The position numbers were made by a program, and so were the translations under genes. Source: Candidatus Aquidulcis sp. (GTDB lineage: Bacteria > Chloroflexota > Anaerolineae > Anaerolineales > E44-bin32). From it: a DNA stretch of 11,503 nt. Position 1 is the stretch's first letter, and the number at the start of each line of letters is the position of its first letter. This document shows positions 1 to 5,913 of the stretch, piece after piece. The DNA lies in contig DYJB01000083.1 of NCBI GenBank assembly GCA_020723365.1, positions 1-11,503 of the forward strand, in the 5' to 3' direction. The notes under the pieces were generated by a model that worked only from the letters and a program-made list of their open reading frames with translations, was not told the origin of the DNA and searched no databases.

Positions 1-2
1 CG

Positions 3-239
3 ATCTCCAACTTCGTGCTTGAGGCGACCGGCTACCTCAACCCCGTGGCCGGGGCGGCGCTGCCCGTCCAGCCGCCGGGTGTCCTGATGGCATTGCGAGT
101 CTTCGTGAGCTTCGCCCCGGCGCTCGTGCTCTTGATCAGCTTCCTGGCCGTGCGCGCCTACCCGATCACGCGCGAGCGGCACGCCGCCCTGCGCGCGCAA
201 TTGGCGCAGCCCCGGCCGGGGGCAGCCTCACGAGGGTGA
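3..239 (+). CDS. C-terminal end of a GPH/MFS-type sugar:cation symporter (partial at left edge)
   Basis: This is the 3' end of a gene that enters from outside the window and is open from base 3 to a TGA at 237-239, giving 78 visible residues. A hydrophobic stretch of about 20 residues (around VFVSFAPALVLLISFLAV) is the last membrane span. It is followed by a cytoplasmic tail containing YPITRERHAALRAQL. A Tyr-Pro-[IL]-Thr-[RK]-[ED]-x-His motif just after the final helix is typical of the glycoside-pentoside-hexuronide (MelB-like) branch of the major facilitator superfamily. Such proteins import sugars or related solutes with a cation. The gene runs convergently toward the minus-strand cluster, so it need not share its control, although uptake of the cluster's substrate is a fair guess. 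The substrate cannot be told from this fragment. Confidence 0.72.
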   Translation: MSNFVLEATGYLNPVAGAALPVQPPGVLMALRVFVSFAPALVLLISFLAVRAYPITRERHAALRAQLAQPRPGAASRG

Positions 240-298
240 GCCGGCCTGCGCCCGCCAGGCTGCCGCGAGCGCAAGGTCACGATCCGCCCGCGAACGCC

Positions 299-329
299 GT
301 GCCGTCACCGGTTCCTTCGGTGGCGGCAC
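299..329. other. 12-bp stem-loop downstream of the transporter gene
   Basis: GTGCCGTCACCG (299-310) pairs with CGGTGGCGGCAC (318-329) around a 7-nt loop. One position is a U-G wobble when read as plus-strand RNA; the same position is an A-C mismatch in minus-strand RNA. This favours a role for the plus-strand transcript, which ends its gene 60 nt upstream. There is no T-run after it, so it is not a textbook intrinsic terminator. It may still protect or end the transporter mRNA. Confidence 0.45.
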
Positions 330-360
330 GCGTCTCGGAGTGCGATGGGGCCTGCTGGTC

Positions 361-471
361 TCAGCGCAGGATCAGGGCGATCGGGGCGACCAGGCAGATG
401 CAGGTGGCCATCAGCGTCAGCAGCACGACCAGCGAGCAGCAACCCCCGCAGCAACCACGTCCTTCACGCAT
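361..471 (-). CDS. Small Cys-rich single-span membrane peptide (36 aa), hypothetical
   Basis: ATG at 469-471 reads to TGA at 361-363 and gives 36 residues. A strong Shine-Dalgarno sequence (CGGAGGGG) ends three nt before the ATG, with 5 nt between its GGAGG core and the start. The N-terminus is short and basic (MREGRG), followed by a doubled cysteine pair (CCGGCC, residues 7-12). A hydrophobic segment of about 22 residues from about 14 to 35 (leucine, valine, isoleucine and alanine, with C24 and C26) ends in one arginine. This has the shape of a tiny inner-membrane protein with its Cys-rich end at the membrane face. I do not recognise a family. The cysteines could bind metal, be acylated or form disulfides; none of this can be decided here. 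It stands alone, more than 260 nt downstream of the reductase gene on the same strand. The good start signal and the clean membrane segment argue against chance. Confidence 0.6.
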   Translation of the reverse strand: MREGRGCCGGCCSLVVLLTLMATCICLVAPIALILR

Positions 472-660
472 GTTCCCCTCCGTGCGGCCCGGCCGTGCCT
501 TTCTCACCAGCTCCCCTCCCGAGAGGCTTGGCGCTTGAGCCGCACATCCAGCATAGCCGCCACTCGGCCCGCCACCCCGCCAGCCAGATGACGCCAGGCC
601 GACATCGGCGTGTCAGCTAGCGGGTTGATGAGGCATGAATCGACCTTGATTGCATGAACT

Positions 661-703
661 GTAGGGGCGAAGCACCCACTCGGTTCGGGTGCTTCGCCCC
701 TAC
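661..703. repeat. Perfect 17-bp palindromic intergenic repeat, likely also a bidirectional terminator
   Basis: GTAGGGGCGAAGCACCC (661-677) is the exact reverse complement of the arm at 687-703, around a 9-nt loop. It begins 37 nt beyond the stop of the reductase gene, so in minus-strand RNA it forms a very stable 3' hairpin. It has no U-run on either side. Palindromes opening with GTAGGGGCG are, as I recall, a common dispersed intergenic repeat in Chloroflexota and Cyanobacteria genomes. If so, this is a REP-like element rather than a one-off terminator. With only one copy in the window, dispersal cannot be shown here. Confidence 0.75.
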
Positions 704-740
704 CTCATTGGAGCAGGGTCCTCCGGCGCGCCGCGCGCCT

Positions 741-1634
741 TCACGTAGCGAGCAGCGCCGTCGCCCCCATCGCCTCGAACACCCCGATGATGGCCGAGTT
801 GTCGAGGTCGCCCATGCCCATCTGCAGCATCGACTCGTAGAGCTGCAGGTTGAGGGCCGACAGGGGCAGCGGCATGCCGAAGGTGCGCGCCGTGTCGAGG
901 ATGATGGCCAGATCCTTGTGCATCATGGAGGCCTTGAACCCGGGACGGCGCTCGCCGGCGAACAGGCGCGGCGGCTTGACGTCCAGCGTCCAGCACTGGG
1001 CCGCCCCGCCCCGAATCGCCTCGACCACGCGCTGCGGGTCCACACCGGCTTTGCGCGCCAGCAGCAGCAGTTCCGACATGGCCACCATGGTGGCGGCGGC
1101 CATGATCTGGTTGCAGGCCTTGGCCACCTGGCCGGCGCCGGATTCGCCCACGTGCGTGATGGTCTTTCCCATCGCCCGGAAGGCGGGCAGCACCCGGTCA
1201 AACGCCTCCTTCGAGCCGCCGACCATGATCGCCAGCGTGGCCGCTTTGGCGCCCACGTCCCCGCCGGACACGGGAGCGTCCAGCGCCGCGACTCCTGCGG
1301 CCGCCAGCTCGGCGGCGATGTGCCGGGCCGTCTCCGGCTTGATCGTGCTGTTGTCGATGAAGACCATGCCCGGCCGGCAGCCCTCGCGCACGCCGTGCGC
1401 ACCGAGGACGACCTGTTCGACATCCGGGGAGTCCGGGAGGCTGGTGAAAACGAAATCGCTCGCCTCCGCCACCGCCCGCGGCGTGTCCGCCGCCCGCGCT
1501 CCCAGGGCCACCAGCTCGTCCGCGGCGGCGCGGCTGCGGTTGTGGACCGTGAGCGGGAAGCCGGCCTGGAGCAGATGGGTGGCGATCGGCTTGCCCATCA
1601 AGCCAAGCCCGATGTAGCCGATGCGAGGCTGCAT
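741..1634 (-). CDS. NAD(P)-dependent beta-hydroxyacid dehydrogenase (3-hydroxyisobutyrate dehydrogenase / tartronate semialdehyde reductase family)
   Basis: This 297-residue cytosolic oxidoreductase has the usual family length. It interconverts a beta-hydroxyacid and its semialdehyde or keto form. Visible marks are the Rossmann dinucleotide loop GYIGLGLMG (residues 6-14, GxGxxG), the substrate-binding DAPVSGG (119-125), the catalytic lysine in GQVAKACNQ (K172, with N175), and the helical C-terminal domain with HKDL (239-242). HNRS (31-34) after the second strand, with no acidic residue, resembles the NADPH-using glyoxylate/tartronate-semialdehyde reductases more than NAD-using forms; that preference is inferred. 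The start is supported by GAGGAGAAGG just upstream of the ATG. It is the last gene of the LacI-headed unit, 96 nt after the corrinoid gene and behind a hairpin. In context it probably reduces or oxidises the semialdehyde left after transamination. The exact substrate is unknown. Confidence 0.88.
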   Translation of the reverse strand: MQPRIGYIGLGLMGKPIATHLLQAGFPLTVHNRSRAAADELVALGARAADTPRAVAEASDFVFTSLPDSPDVEQVVLGAHGVREGCRPGMVFIDNSTIKPETARHIAAELAAAGVAALDAPVSGGDVGAKAATLAIMVGGSKEAFDRVLPAFRAMGKTITHVGESGAGQVAKACNQIMAAATMVAMSELLLLARKAGVDPQRVVEAIRGGAAQCWTLDVKPPRLFAGERRPGFKASMMHKDLAIILDTARTFGMPLPLSALNLQLYESMLQMGMGDLDNSAIIGVFEAMGATALLAT

Positions 1635-1675
1635 GTCGTCCTTCTCCTCGGCCCTCGCAGTCTGCGAGCGCCAAA

Positions 1676-1701
1676 GCGGGCAGCCATCCTTGGCTGCCCG
1701 C
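1676..1701 (-). terminator. Intercistronic 11-bp hairpin followed by a short T-run (attenuating terminator candidate)
   Basis: GCGGGCAGCCA (1676-1686) pairs perfectly with TGGCTGCCCGC (1691-1701) around a 4-nt loop. Read on the minus strand, the stem is followed at once by TTT and then GG. It sits between the stop of the corrinoid gene (1731) and the start of the reductase (1634). The stem is strong but the T-run is short, so partial termination or 3'-end protection of the upstream message is more likely than a complete stop. This would make corrinoid protein in excess over reductase. Confidence 0.6.
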
Positions 1702-1730
1702 CGCGATCCCGCTGTGTCGGTGGCGTAGAC

Positions 1731-2363
1731 CTAGAGCAGCGACTTGGCCAGCGTCACAGCCCGGCTGGCGTCCGGCGCGTAGCCGTCGGCGCCGATCTCC
1801 TTGGCGAACACATCCGTCACCGGCGCGCCGCCCACCATGACTTTGACCTGGTCCCGCACGCCCAGATCCTCGAGCGCCTCGAGCGTCGCCTTCATGTTCT
1901 GCATGGTCGTCGTCAGCAGCGCCGACAGGCCCACCAGCTGCGGCTTGTGCGTCCGCACCGCCTCGCCGAACTTCTCCGGCCCGACGTCGGTGCCCAGGTC
2001 GATCACCTCGAACCCGGCGCCCTCCATCATCATCCCCACCAGGCTCTTGCCGATGTCATGCAAATCCCCTTTGACGGTGCCGATGACGACTTTGCCGGCC
2101 GCCGGCACGCCGGCCTGCACCAGATGCGGCTTGAGGATGGTCAGGCCGGCCTGCATCGCCCGCGCCGCCACCAGCATTTCCGGCACGTAGAAGTCCTGGC
2201 GCTCGAAACGCTCGCCGACCTCCTTCATGGCGCCGATGAGGGCCTCGCTCAGGATGGACCCCACCGGCTGCCCGGCCTCCATGGCGGCCCGGACTCCGGC
2301 CTCCACGGCGGGCCGGTCCCCGTTGATCACGTCGTCATAGACGGTCTTCAACAGCTCGTGCAT
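1731..2363 (-). CDS. Corrinoid (cobalamin-binding) methyl carrier protein, MttC/MtbC-like
   Basis: This 210-residue protein is of the size and layout of the methyl-carrying corrinoid proteins that partner MttB-type methyltransferases. Residues 1 to about 85 form the helical cap domain (MHELLKTVYDDVINGD..., then ALIGAMKEVGERFERQDFYVPEM, a typical B12-binding-2 signature). The Rossmann-like B12 domain follows, with DLHDIG (100-105), whose H102 is the expected lower axial ligand to cobalt. It continues with GLSALLTTT (145-153) and MVGGAPV (176-182), which line the nucleotide tail. Its role is to accept a methyl group on Co(I) and hand it on. The ATG at 2361-2363 has GGAGG 5 nt upstream; an overlapping ATG at 2367 is in another frame. 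It lies 30 nt after the LacI gene, so the two are co-transcribed. It ends in TAG. Confidence 0.93.
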   Translation of the reverse strand: MHELLKTVYDDVINGDRPAVEAGVRAAMEAGQPVGSILSEALIGAMKEVGERFERQDFYVPEMLVAARAMQAGLTILKPHLVQAGVPAAGKVVIGTVKGDLHDIGKSLVGMMMEGAGFEVIDLGTDVGPEKFGEAVRTHKPQLVGLSALLTTTMQNMKATLEALEDLGVRDQVKVMVGGAPVTDVFAKEIGADGYAPDASRAVTLAKSLL

Positions 2364-2393
2364 GCATGCCTCCGAAGGAAGGTCAAGGTACGT

Positions 2394-3485
2394 TCAGGAT
2401 ACGCCCTCGGCCGAAGCGGCCTCCACCAGGTGCAGGTCGCGGAACTGCAGCGGGCCGGTGCGCGGCGCCGCAGTCGAGCGCCGCAGGACGAACTCGAAGT
2501 TGACTTCCATAAACACCGGCGGCCTGTCGGCGCCGCCCGAGGTCCCCGTGATGCGCGTCATCAGGAGATCGACCGCCGCCTCCGCCAGCGCCGTGTAGGC
2601 GGTGCTGATGGCGGTGATGGGCGGGACAGAAAAGGAGAACCAGTCGACATCATCGAAGCAGATCAGCGACATCTCGCCCGGCAGGCTCACCCCTGCCTGG
2701 CGCAGCGTGCGGATGACGCCCGGCATGATGGCGTTGCTGGCCACGAAGACGGCCGTGGGGGCCGGGTCGAGCCGCAGCAGATCGTTGGTCGCCATGGTGC
2801 CCCACGTGCCGCGGTTGGTGCCCAGCTTGACGAGCGACTCGTCCAGCTCGAGCCCCGCCTGGCGCAGAGCCTCCAGATAGCCCTGCCAGCGGTCGCGGTT
2901 GCTGGAGTACATCATGTCGCCGCCAATATAGGCGATGCGCTGGTGGCCGAGGCTGAGCAGGTGCTGGGTAGCGGCCCGGCTGCCGGCGCGGTCCTCGAAG
3001 ACGACCGTGTCGATCGGATCGTTCGCCAGCCGGCGAACGATGGCCACCGCCGGCGTGTGCTGGTCCGCCAGGTAGGTCAGCAGATCGGTCTCCGCCGTCG
3101 AGGGCACCCAGATCAAACCGTCGACCGCCTGCCCGACCATATCGACGACGGTCTCCTGTTCGGTGGCGGCGTCGTCGCGGGTCGAGGACAGGAGCAGGTG
3201 ATAGCCGCGCGCCGCCAGCTGCTGCGAGATCGAATCGGCCAGGGCGGTGTAGTAGGCGTTGAGCAGATTGGGGATGATCAGCCCGACGCTGTGGCTGACG
3301 CGCTGGCGCAGGCCCCGGGCGCGCAGGTTGGGCTGGTAGTTGAGCGTTCGGGCAGCGTCCAGGATCCGCTGGCGCGTCGCCTCGGCCACGTAGCCCGTGC
3401 CGCTCAGGGCGCGCGAGGCGGTGGCGATCGAGGTCTCGGCCAGCGCCGCTACGTCCTTGAGACTGGCTCGGCGATGCGTTTCCAT
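2394..3485 (-). CDS. LacI-family transcriptional repressor, likely regulator of the whole cluster
   Basis: This protein of 363 residues has the standard LacI/GalR plan. An N-terminal helix-turn-helix spans about residues 6-29 (ASLKDVAALAETSIATASRALSG), followed by a hinge (NYQPNLRARGLRQ). A periplasmic-binding-protein-like effector domain starts at VGLIIPNLLNAYYTALADSI, contains LGHQRIAYIGGD and ICFDDVDWFSFSVPPITAI, and ends in the family-typical VLRRSTAAPR. It should bind a short palindromic operator and release it when a sugar-like effector binds. An operator-like palindrome is present in its own promoter and again at the head of the six-gene unit, so auto-regulation and control of the cluster follow naturally. 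ATG at 3485 was chosen; an in-frame GTG at 3491 would add two residues, and neither has a strong ribosome binding site. Effector domains of this family usually sense sugars, which hints at the substrate type. Confidence 0.92.
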   Translation of the reverse strand: METHRRASLKDVAALAETSIATASRALSGTGYVAEATRQRILDAARTLNYQPNLRARGLRQRVSHSVGLIIPNLLNAYYTALADSISQQLAARGYHLLLSSTRDDAATEQETVVDMVGQAVDGLIWVPSTAETDLLTYLADQHTPAVAIVRRLANDPIDTVVFEDRAGSRAATQHLLSLGHQRIAYIGGDMMYSSNRDRWQGYLEALRQAGLELDESLVKLGTNRGTWGTMATNDLLRLDPAPTAVFVASNAIMPGVIRTLRQAGVSLPGEMSLICFDDVDWFSFSVPPITAISTAYTALAEAAVDLLMTRITGTSGGADRPPVFMEVNFEFVLRRSTAAPRTGPLQFRDLHLVEAASAEGVS

Positions 3486-3558
3486 GCTCACTTCTCACAT
3501 CCCCCAGCCCGGCCCCGTTCAGGGCAGGCTTCCGGGCGACCGCAAGCCCGGCGACTCT

Positions 3559-3570
3559 GAGAACGTTTGC
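3559..3570. promoter_or_regulatory. LacI-family operator in the regulator's own promoter
   Basis: GAGAACGTTTGC is an imperfect palindrome centred on the CpG at 3564/3565. A central C-G step flanked by AA and TT is the hallmark of LacI/GalR operators. It starts 3 nt downstream of the minus-strand -10 box, over the expected transcription start, where bound repressor would block initiation. The same core recurs at 11466-11475 with identical spacing to its -10 box. Confidence 0.75.
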
Positions 3571-3573
3571 ATC

Positions 3574-3602
3574 ATCCTAGCATTTCCGCTGGCCCGAGTC
3601 AA
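3574..3602 (-). promoter_or_regulatory. Sigma-70-type promoter for the LacI-corrinoid-reductase unit
   Basis: On the minus strand, TTGACT (3602-3597) and TAGGAT (3579-3574) are separated by exactly 17 nt. A TG one base upstream of the -10 box makes it an extended -10. Transcription would start near 3567, inside the operator, leaving a leader of about 80 nt before the LacI start codon. The promoter begins only 32 nt after the stop of the upstream epimerase-type gene, and no terminator is visible between them. Read-through from the first unit is therefore possible. Confidence 0.75.
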
Positions 3603-3634
3603 TTCCAGCCCTCGCGGTCGCTAGGAGGACCCGA

Positions 3635-4495
3635 TCAACGCAGCCCGAGGCTGGGATCGAGTGCCTGGACGGCGGCGATCGACCGGCGCACCCAATCGTC
3701 CGGGTCGGCGATCGTGTCTCCCGGGGCGCCCAACTCGAAGGCAATCGCCAGTTCATCGTAGCGACGCGCCTGAAGCTGCGCGTCGAGCTCCATCCGGCGC
3801 AGCCCCGCCAGCAGGTCGCCCGTGGGGGCCGCCCCGCTTCCGATCACCTGGTTGGTGTGCCGGGTCGCCTCGTGATCGCTGAAGTGCGCGTGCAGGATGG
3901 CGCCCGACAGCGGCTCGAGATCGGCAGCCGACTCGCGCGCCAGGCCCATGTGGCCGAGATCGGCCAGCACGCCGAAATTCGGGCGCCCGACGTCGTGCAG
4001 CATCTGCTGCGCCGCCGCCAGGTCGTCCACCAGGAACCACACAAAGGGCTCGGGCTCCTGCAGGATGGTGATGCCGCGCGGTTCGGCTTCCTCGCACACA
4101 CGCTGCAGGAAGTCGACGGCACGGCGCCAGGCATCGGCTCGGCCCACGCCAACGGACCACTGACCGGCATTCAGCATCAACTGCCGGACGCCCCAGCTTG
4201 AGGCGCACACGAGGCCTTCCCGCAGGTAGGCCAGATCCTCTTCCCGTTCGGCCGGGGTTGCGGCGGGGATGTTGTGGCGGGCGTGCAGGACGTAGTTGCG
4301 CGCTTCCAGACCGAGGCGATCGAGCTGGCGGCGCAGGTCGCGCCGCTCGTCGGGGGTCAGGTGGGCCGGGCCGGCATGCAACACCCCGTGCAGGTCCACC
4401 GTCCGGAAGCCCAGCGCCGCGACGCGCTCCAGCGCCTGGAAGACGGTGGCCTTCGAGGCCACGTACCACAAGCCGGTCAGCATGCTCAGCTTCAT
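3635..4495 (-). CDS. Sugar-phosphate isomerase/epimerase-family TIM-barrel protein
   Basis: This 286-residue protein belongs to the xylose-isomerase-like TIM-barrel superfamily (AP-endonuclease-2 fold), which isomerises or epimerises sugars and related polyols with a divalent metal. The expected metal-ligand positions can be seen: E147 in ILQEPEP, D179 with H182 in LADLGHMG, a His cluster in LHAHFSDH (H202, H204, H208), and E254 in IAFELG. The barrel opens with MKLSMLTGLWYV, and GFRTVDLHG (29-37) matches the family's first strands. The ATG at 4493-4495 was chosen because the longer open frame upstream runs into the aminotransferase gene in a different frame and is not protein-like. A GGGAG lies about 11 nt upstream, a weak ribosome site. 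It follows the aminotransferase stop by 32 nt and is the last gene of the six-gene unit. The substrate cannot be told; inosose, keto-sugar or hydroxypyruvate-type compounds are all possible. Confidence 0.85.
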   Translation of the reverse strand: MKLSMLTGLWYVASKATVFQALERVAALGFRTVDLHGVLHAGPAHLTPDERRDLRRQLDRLGLEARNYVLHARHNIPAATPAEREEDLAYLREGLVCASSWGVRQLMLNAGQWSVGVGRADAWRRAVDFLQRVCEEAEPRGITILQEPEPFVWFLVDDLAAAQQMLHDVGRPNFGVLADLGHMGLARESAADLEPLSGAILHAHFSDHEATRHTNQVIGSGAAPTGDLLAGLRRMELDAQLQARRYDELAIAFELGAPGDTIADPDDWVRRSIAAVQALDPSLGLR

Positions 4496-4527
4496 GGCGG
4501 CGCGCGCTCCCGGCAGCTTCCCCGCGA

Positions 4528-5889
4528 TCAGCCCAGCAGCTCGTGCTGCATCACGCCGGTCGTTTCCTTCAGGATGGCGATCATCTCGTCCACCTGTTCC
4601 TGCGTGATGATCAGCGGCGGCGTCACCAGCATCATGTCGCCGGCCGTGCCCTCCACACAGCCGGTGCAGTGGAACAGCACCAGCCCGCGGCGCATGGCTT
4701 CGTCCTGGAAGCGCAGGCTGACCCTGCTCGCCGGCGGGAACGGCTCCTTCGTCGCCTTGTCCCTGACGAGTTCGAAGCCGCACATCAGGCCCTTGCCGCG
4801 CACGTCGCCGATGATGTCGAACGTCCGCAGCTCGTTCAGCTTCTCCAGCAGGTAGGCGCCCACCTGGCGCGAGCGCGACACGAGATCCTGCCGTTCGACG
4901 GTGCGGATGACTTCCAGCGCCCCGGCGCAGGACACCGGATTCAGATCCATCGTGTGCCCGGCCAGGAAGGGAACGCCGGTCTTCTCGATGGCAGCCCAGA
5001 TCTCCTCGCGTGCGATCGTGGCGGCCAGGGTCGTGTAGCCGGAGGTCATGCCCTTGGCGGTGGCGATGATGTCGGGCGTCACGCCCCAGGCCTCGATCCC
5101 GAACCAGTGGCCGGTGCGCCCCCAGGCGGTCATCACCTCGTCGGCGATCAAGAGCACGTTGTACTTGTCGCAGATCTCCCGGATCACCTGGAAGTAGCCG
5201 TCCGGCGCGGGCACGGCGCCCAGCGCCGCCCCCACGACGGGTTCGGCGAAGAAGCCCGCCACGTTCTCCTCGCCCTGCTGCTTGATCTCGGTCTCGAGGG
5301 CGCGGGCGCACTTCAGGCGGCAGTCCGGCAGCCGCATCTCGAACGGGCAGCGGTAGCAGTAGGCCGGCGGGATGTGCGGGCTGTTGATGTTCATGCCCAT
5401 GTACATGCGCCGCCTCCCGGTGTGCCCGTGCATGCCGGTGACGGCGAGGTTGTTGCCGTGGAAGCCCTGCCAGCGGCTGATGAAGAGCGTCTTGGAGCGC
5501 TGGCCGGTGGCGACGAAGTACTGGCGCGCCACGCGCATGGCGTCATCGATGGCGTCGGTGCCGGTGCAGGTGAACCAGGCGCGGCAGTTGTCCTTCATGC
5601 TGCCGGGCGCCTTGGAGGCCACCACGCGCCCCAGGTCCTGGAGCGGTTGATTGCTGAAAACGTGCGGCGCGGCAAACGACACCTTCTTCATCTGCGCGTA
5701 CATGGCGTCGGCGACGCTCTGGACCCCGTGGCCGATGGTCACCACCACGGACGAGCCGGCGGCGCCGTCGATGTAGCGCTTGCCGTCGGTATCGTACAGG
5801 TAGATACCCTCGCCCCGCTCCGCCGTCGGCATGGGGCGCCAGGTGCGGTGGACGGCCGGCTGCGTGCTGGCTTTGCCCTTCTCGTTCAT
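4528..5889 (-). CDS. Class III (PLP-dependent) aminotransferase
   Basis: This 453-residue enzyme is of normal length for the omega-amino-acid/acetylornithine-type aminotransferases. Recognisable parts include DTDGKRYIDGAAG near the N-terminus (33-45), the cofactor phosphate-binding region WFTCTGTDAIDDAM (105-118), FHGNN (143-147), AEPVVGA (215-221), and DEVMTAWGRTG (250-260), whose D250 binds the pyridine nitrogen. IIATAKGMTSGY (274-285) carries K279, the expected Schiff-base lysine. A four-cysteine patch (C178, C181, C190, C194) sits in a loop, as in some relatives. It should transfer an amino group from a primary amine to a keto acid and yield a semialdehyde, so it would act after demethylation. 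The ATG follows a GAGGAG with 9-nt spacing. It lies 24 nt after the upstream MttB gene, in the same frame across a TAG. The true donor is unknown. Confidence 0.92.
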   Translation of the reverse strand: MNEKGKASTQPAVHRTWRPMPTAERGEGIYLYDTDGKRYIDGAAGSSVVVTIGHGVQSVADAMYAQMKKVSFAAPHVFSNQPLQDLGRVVASKAPGSMKDNCRAWFTCTGTDAIDDAMRVARQYFVATGQRSKTLFISRWQGFHGNNLAVTGMHGHTGRRRMYMGMNINSPHIPPAYCYRCPFEMRLPDCRLKCARALETEIKQQGEENVAGFFAEPVVGAALGAVPAPDGYFQVIREICDKYNVLLIADEVMTAWGRTGHWFGIEAWGVTPDIIATAKGMTSGYTTLAATIAREEIWAAIEKTGVPFLAGHTMDLNPVSCAGALEVIRTVERQDLVSRSRQVGAYLLEKLNELRTFDIIGDVRGKGLMCGFELVRDKATKEPFPPASRVSLRFQDEAMRRGLVLFHCTGCVEGTAGDMMLVTPPLIITQEQVDEMIAILKETTGVMQHELLG

Positions 5890-5913
5890 GGCGTTGCTCT
5901 CCTCGATTTCCGG

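Larger units (their letters stand above)
240..740. other. Intergenic region between the convergent transporter and reductase genes
   Basis: This 500-nt stretch separates the plus-strand transporter end from the minus-strand reductase end. Apart from the hairpin (299-329), the short Cys-rich peptide gene (361-471) and the palindromic repeat (661-703), I see no recognisable gene. Open frames on the plus strand here are rich in Arg, Pro, Ala and Ser, have no ribosome binding site, and look like random GC-rich sequence. I could not identify a convincing -35/-10 pair for the small peptide gene in 472-660. Confidence 0.6.

Noticed and set aside
236..620. Overlapping plus-strand open frames of 80 to 100 codons in the left intergenic region
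   Set aside because: No ribosome sites, biased composition, mutually overlapping in different frames.
654..3560. A 968-codon open frame on the plus strand across the reductase, corrinoid and LacI genes
   Set aside because: It is antisense to three clear genes, rich in Arg, His, Gly and Gln with no domain, and exists because those genes share one frame in GC-rich DNA.
3603..3634. A possible terminator between the epimerase-like gene and the LacI promoter
   Set aside because: Only a very short CCTC/GAGG pairing is visible and there is no T-run.
4496..5311. An N-terminal extension of the epimerase-like gene running into the aminotransferase gene
   Set aside because: The extra residues are a frame-shifted reading of the aminotransferase, rich in Arg and Gly. 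The family begins at the ATG at 4495.
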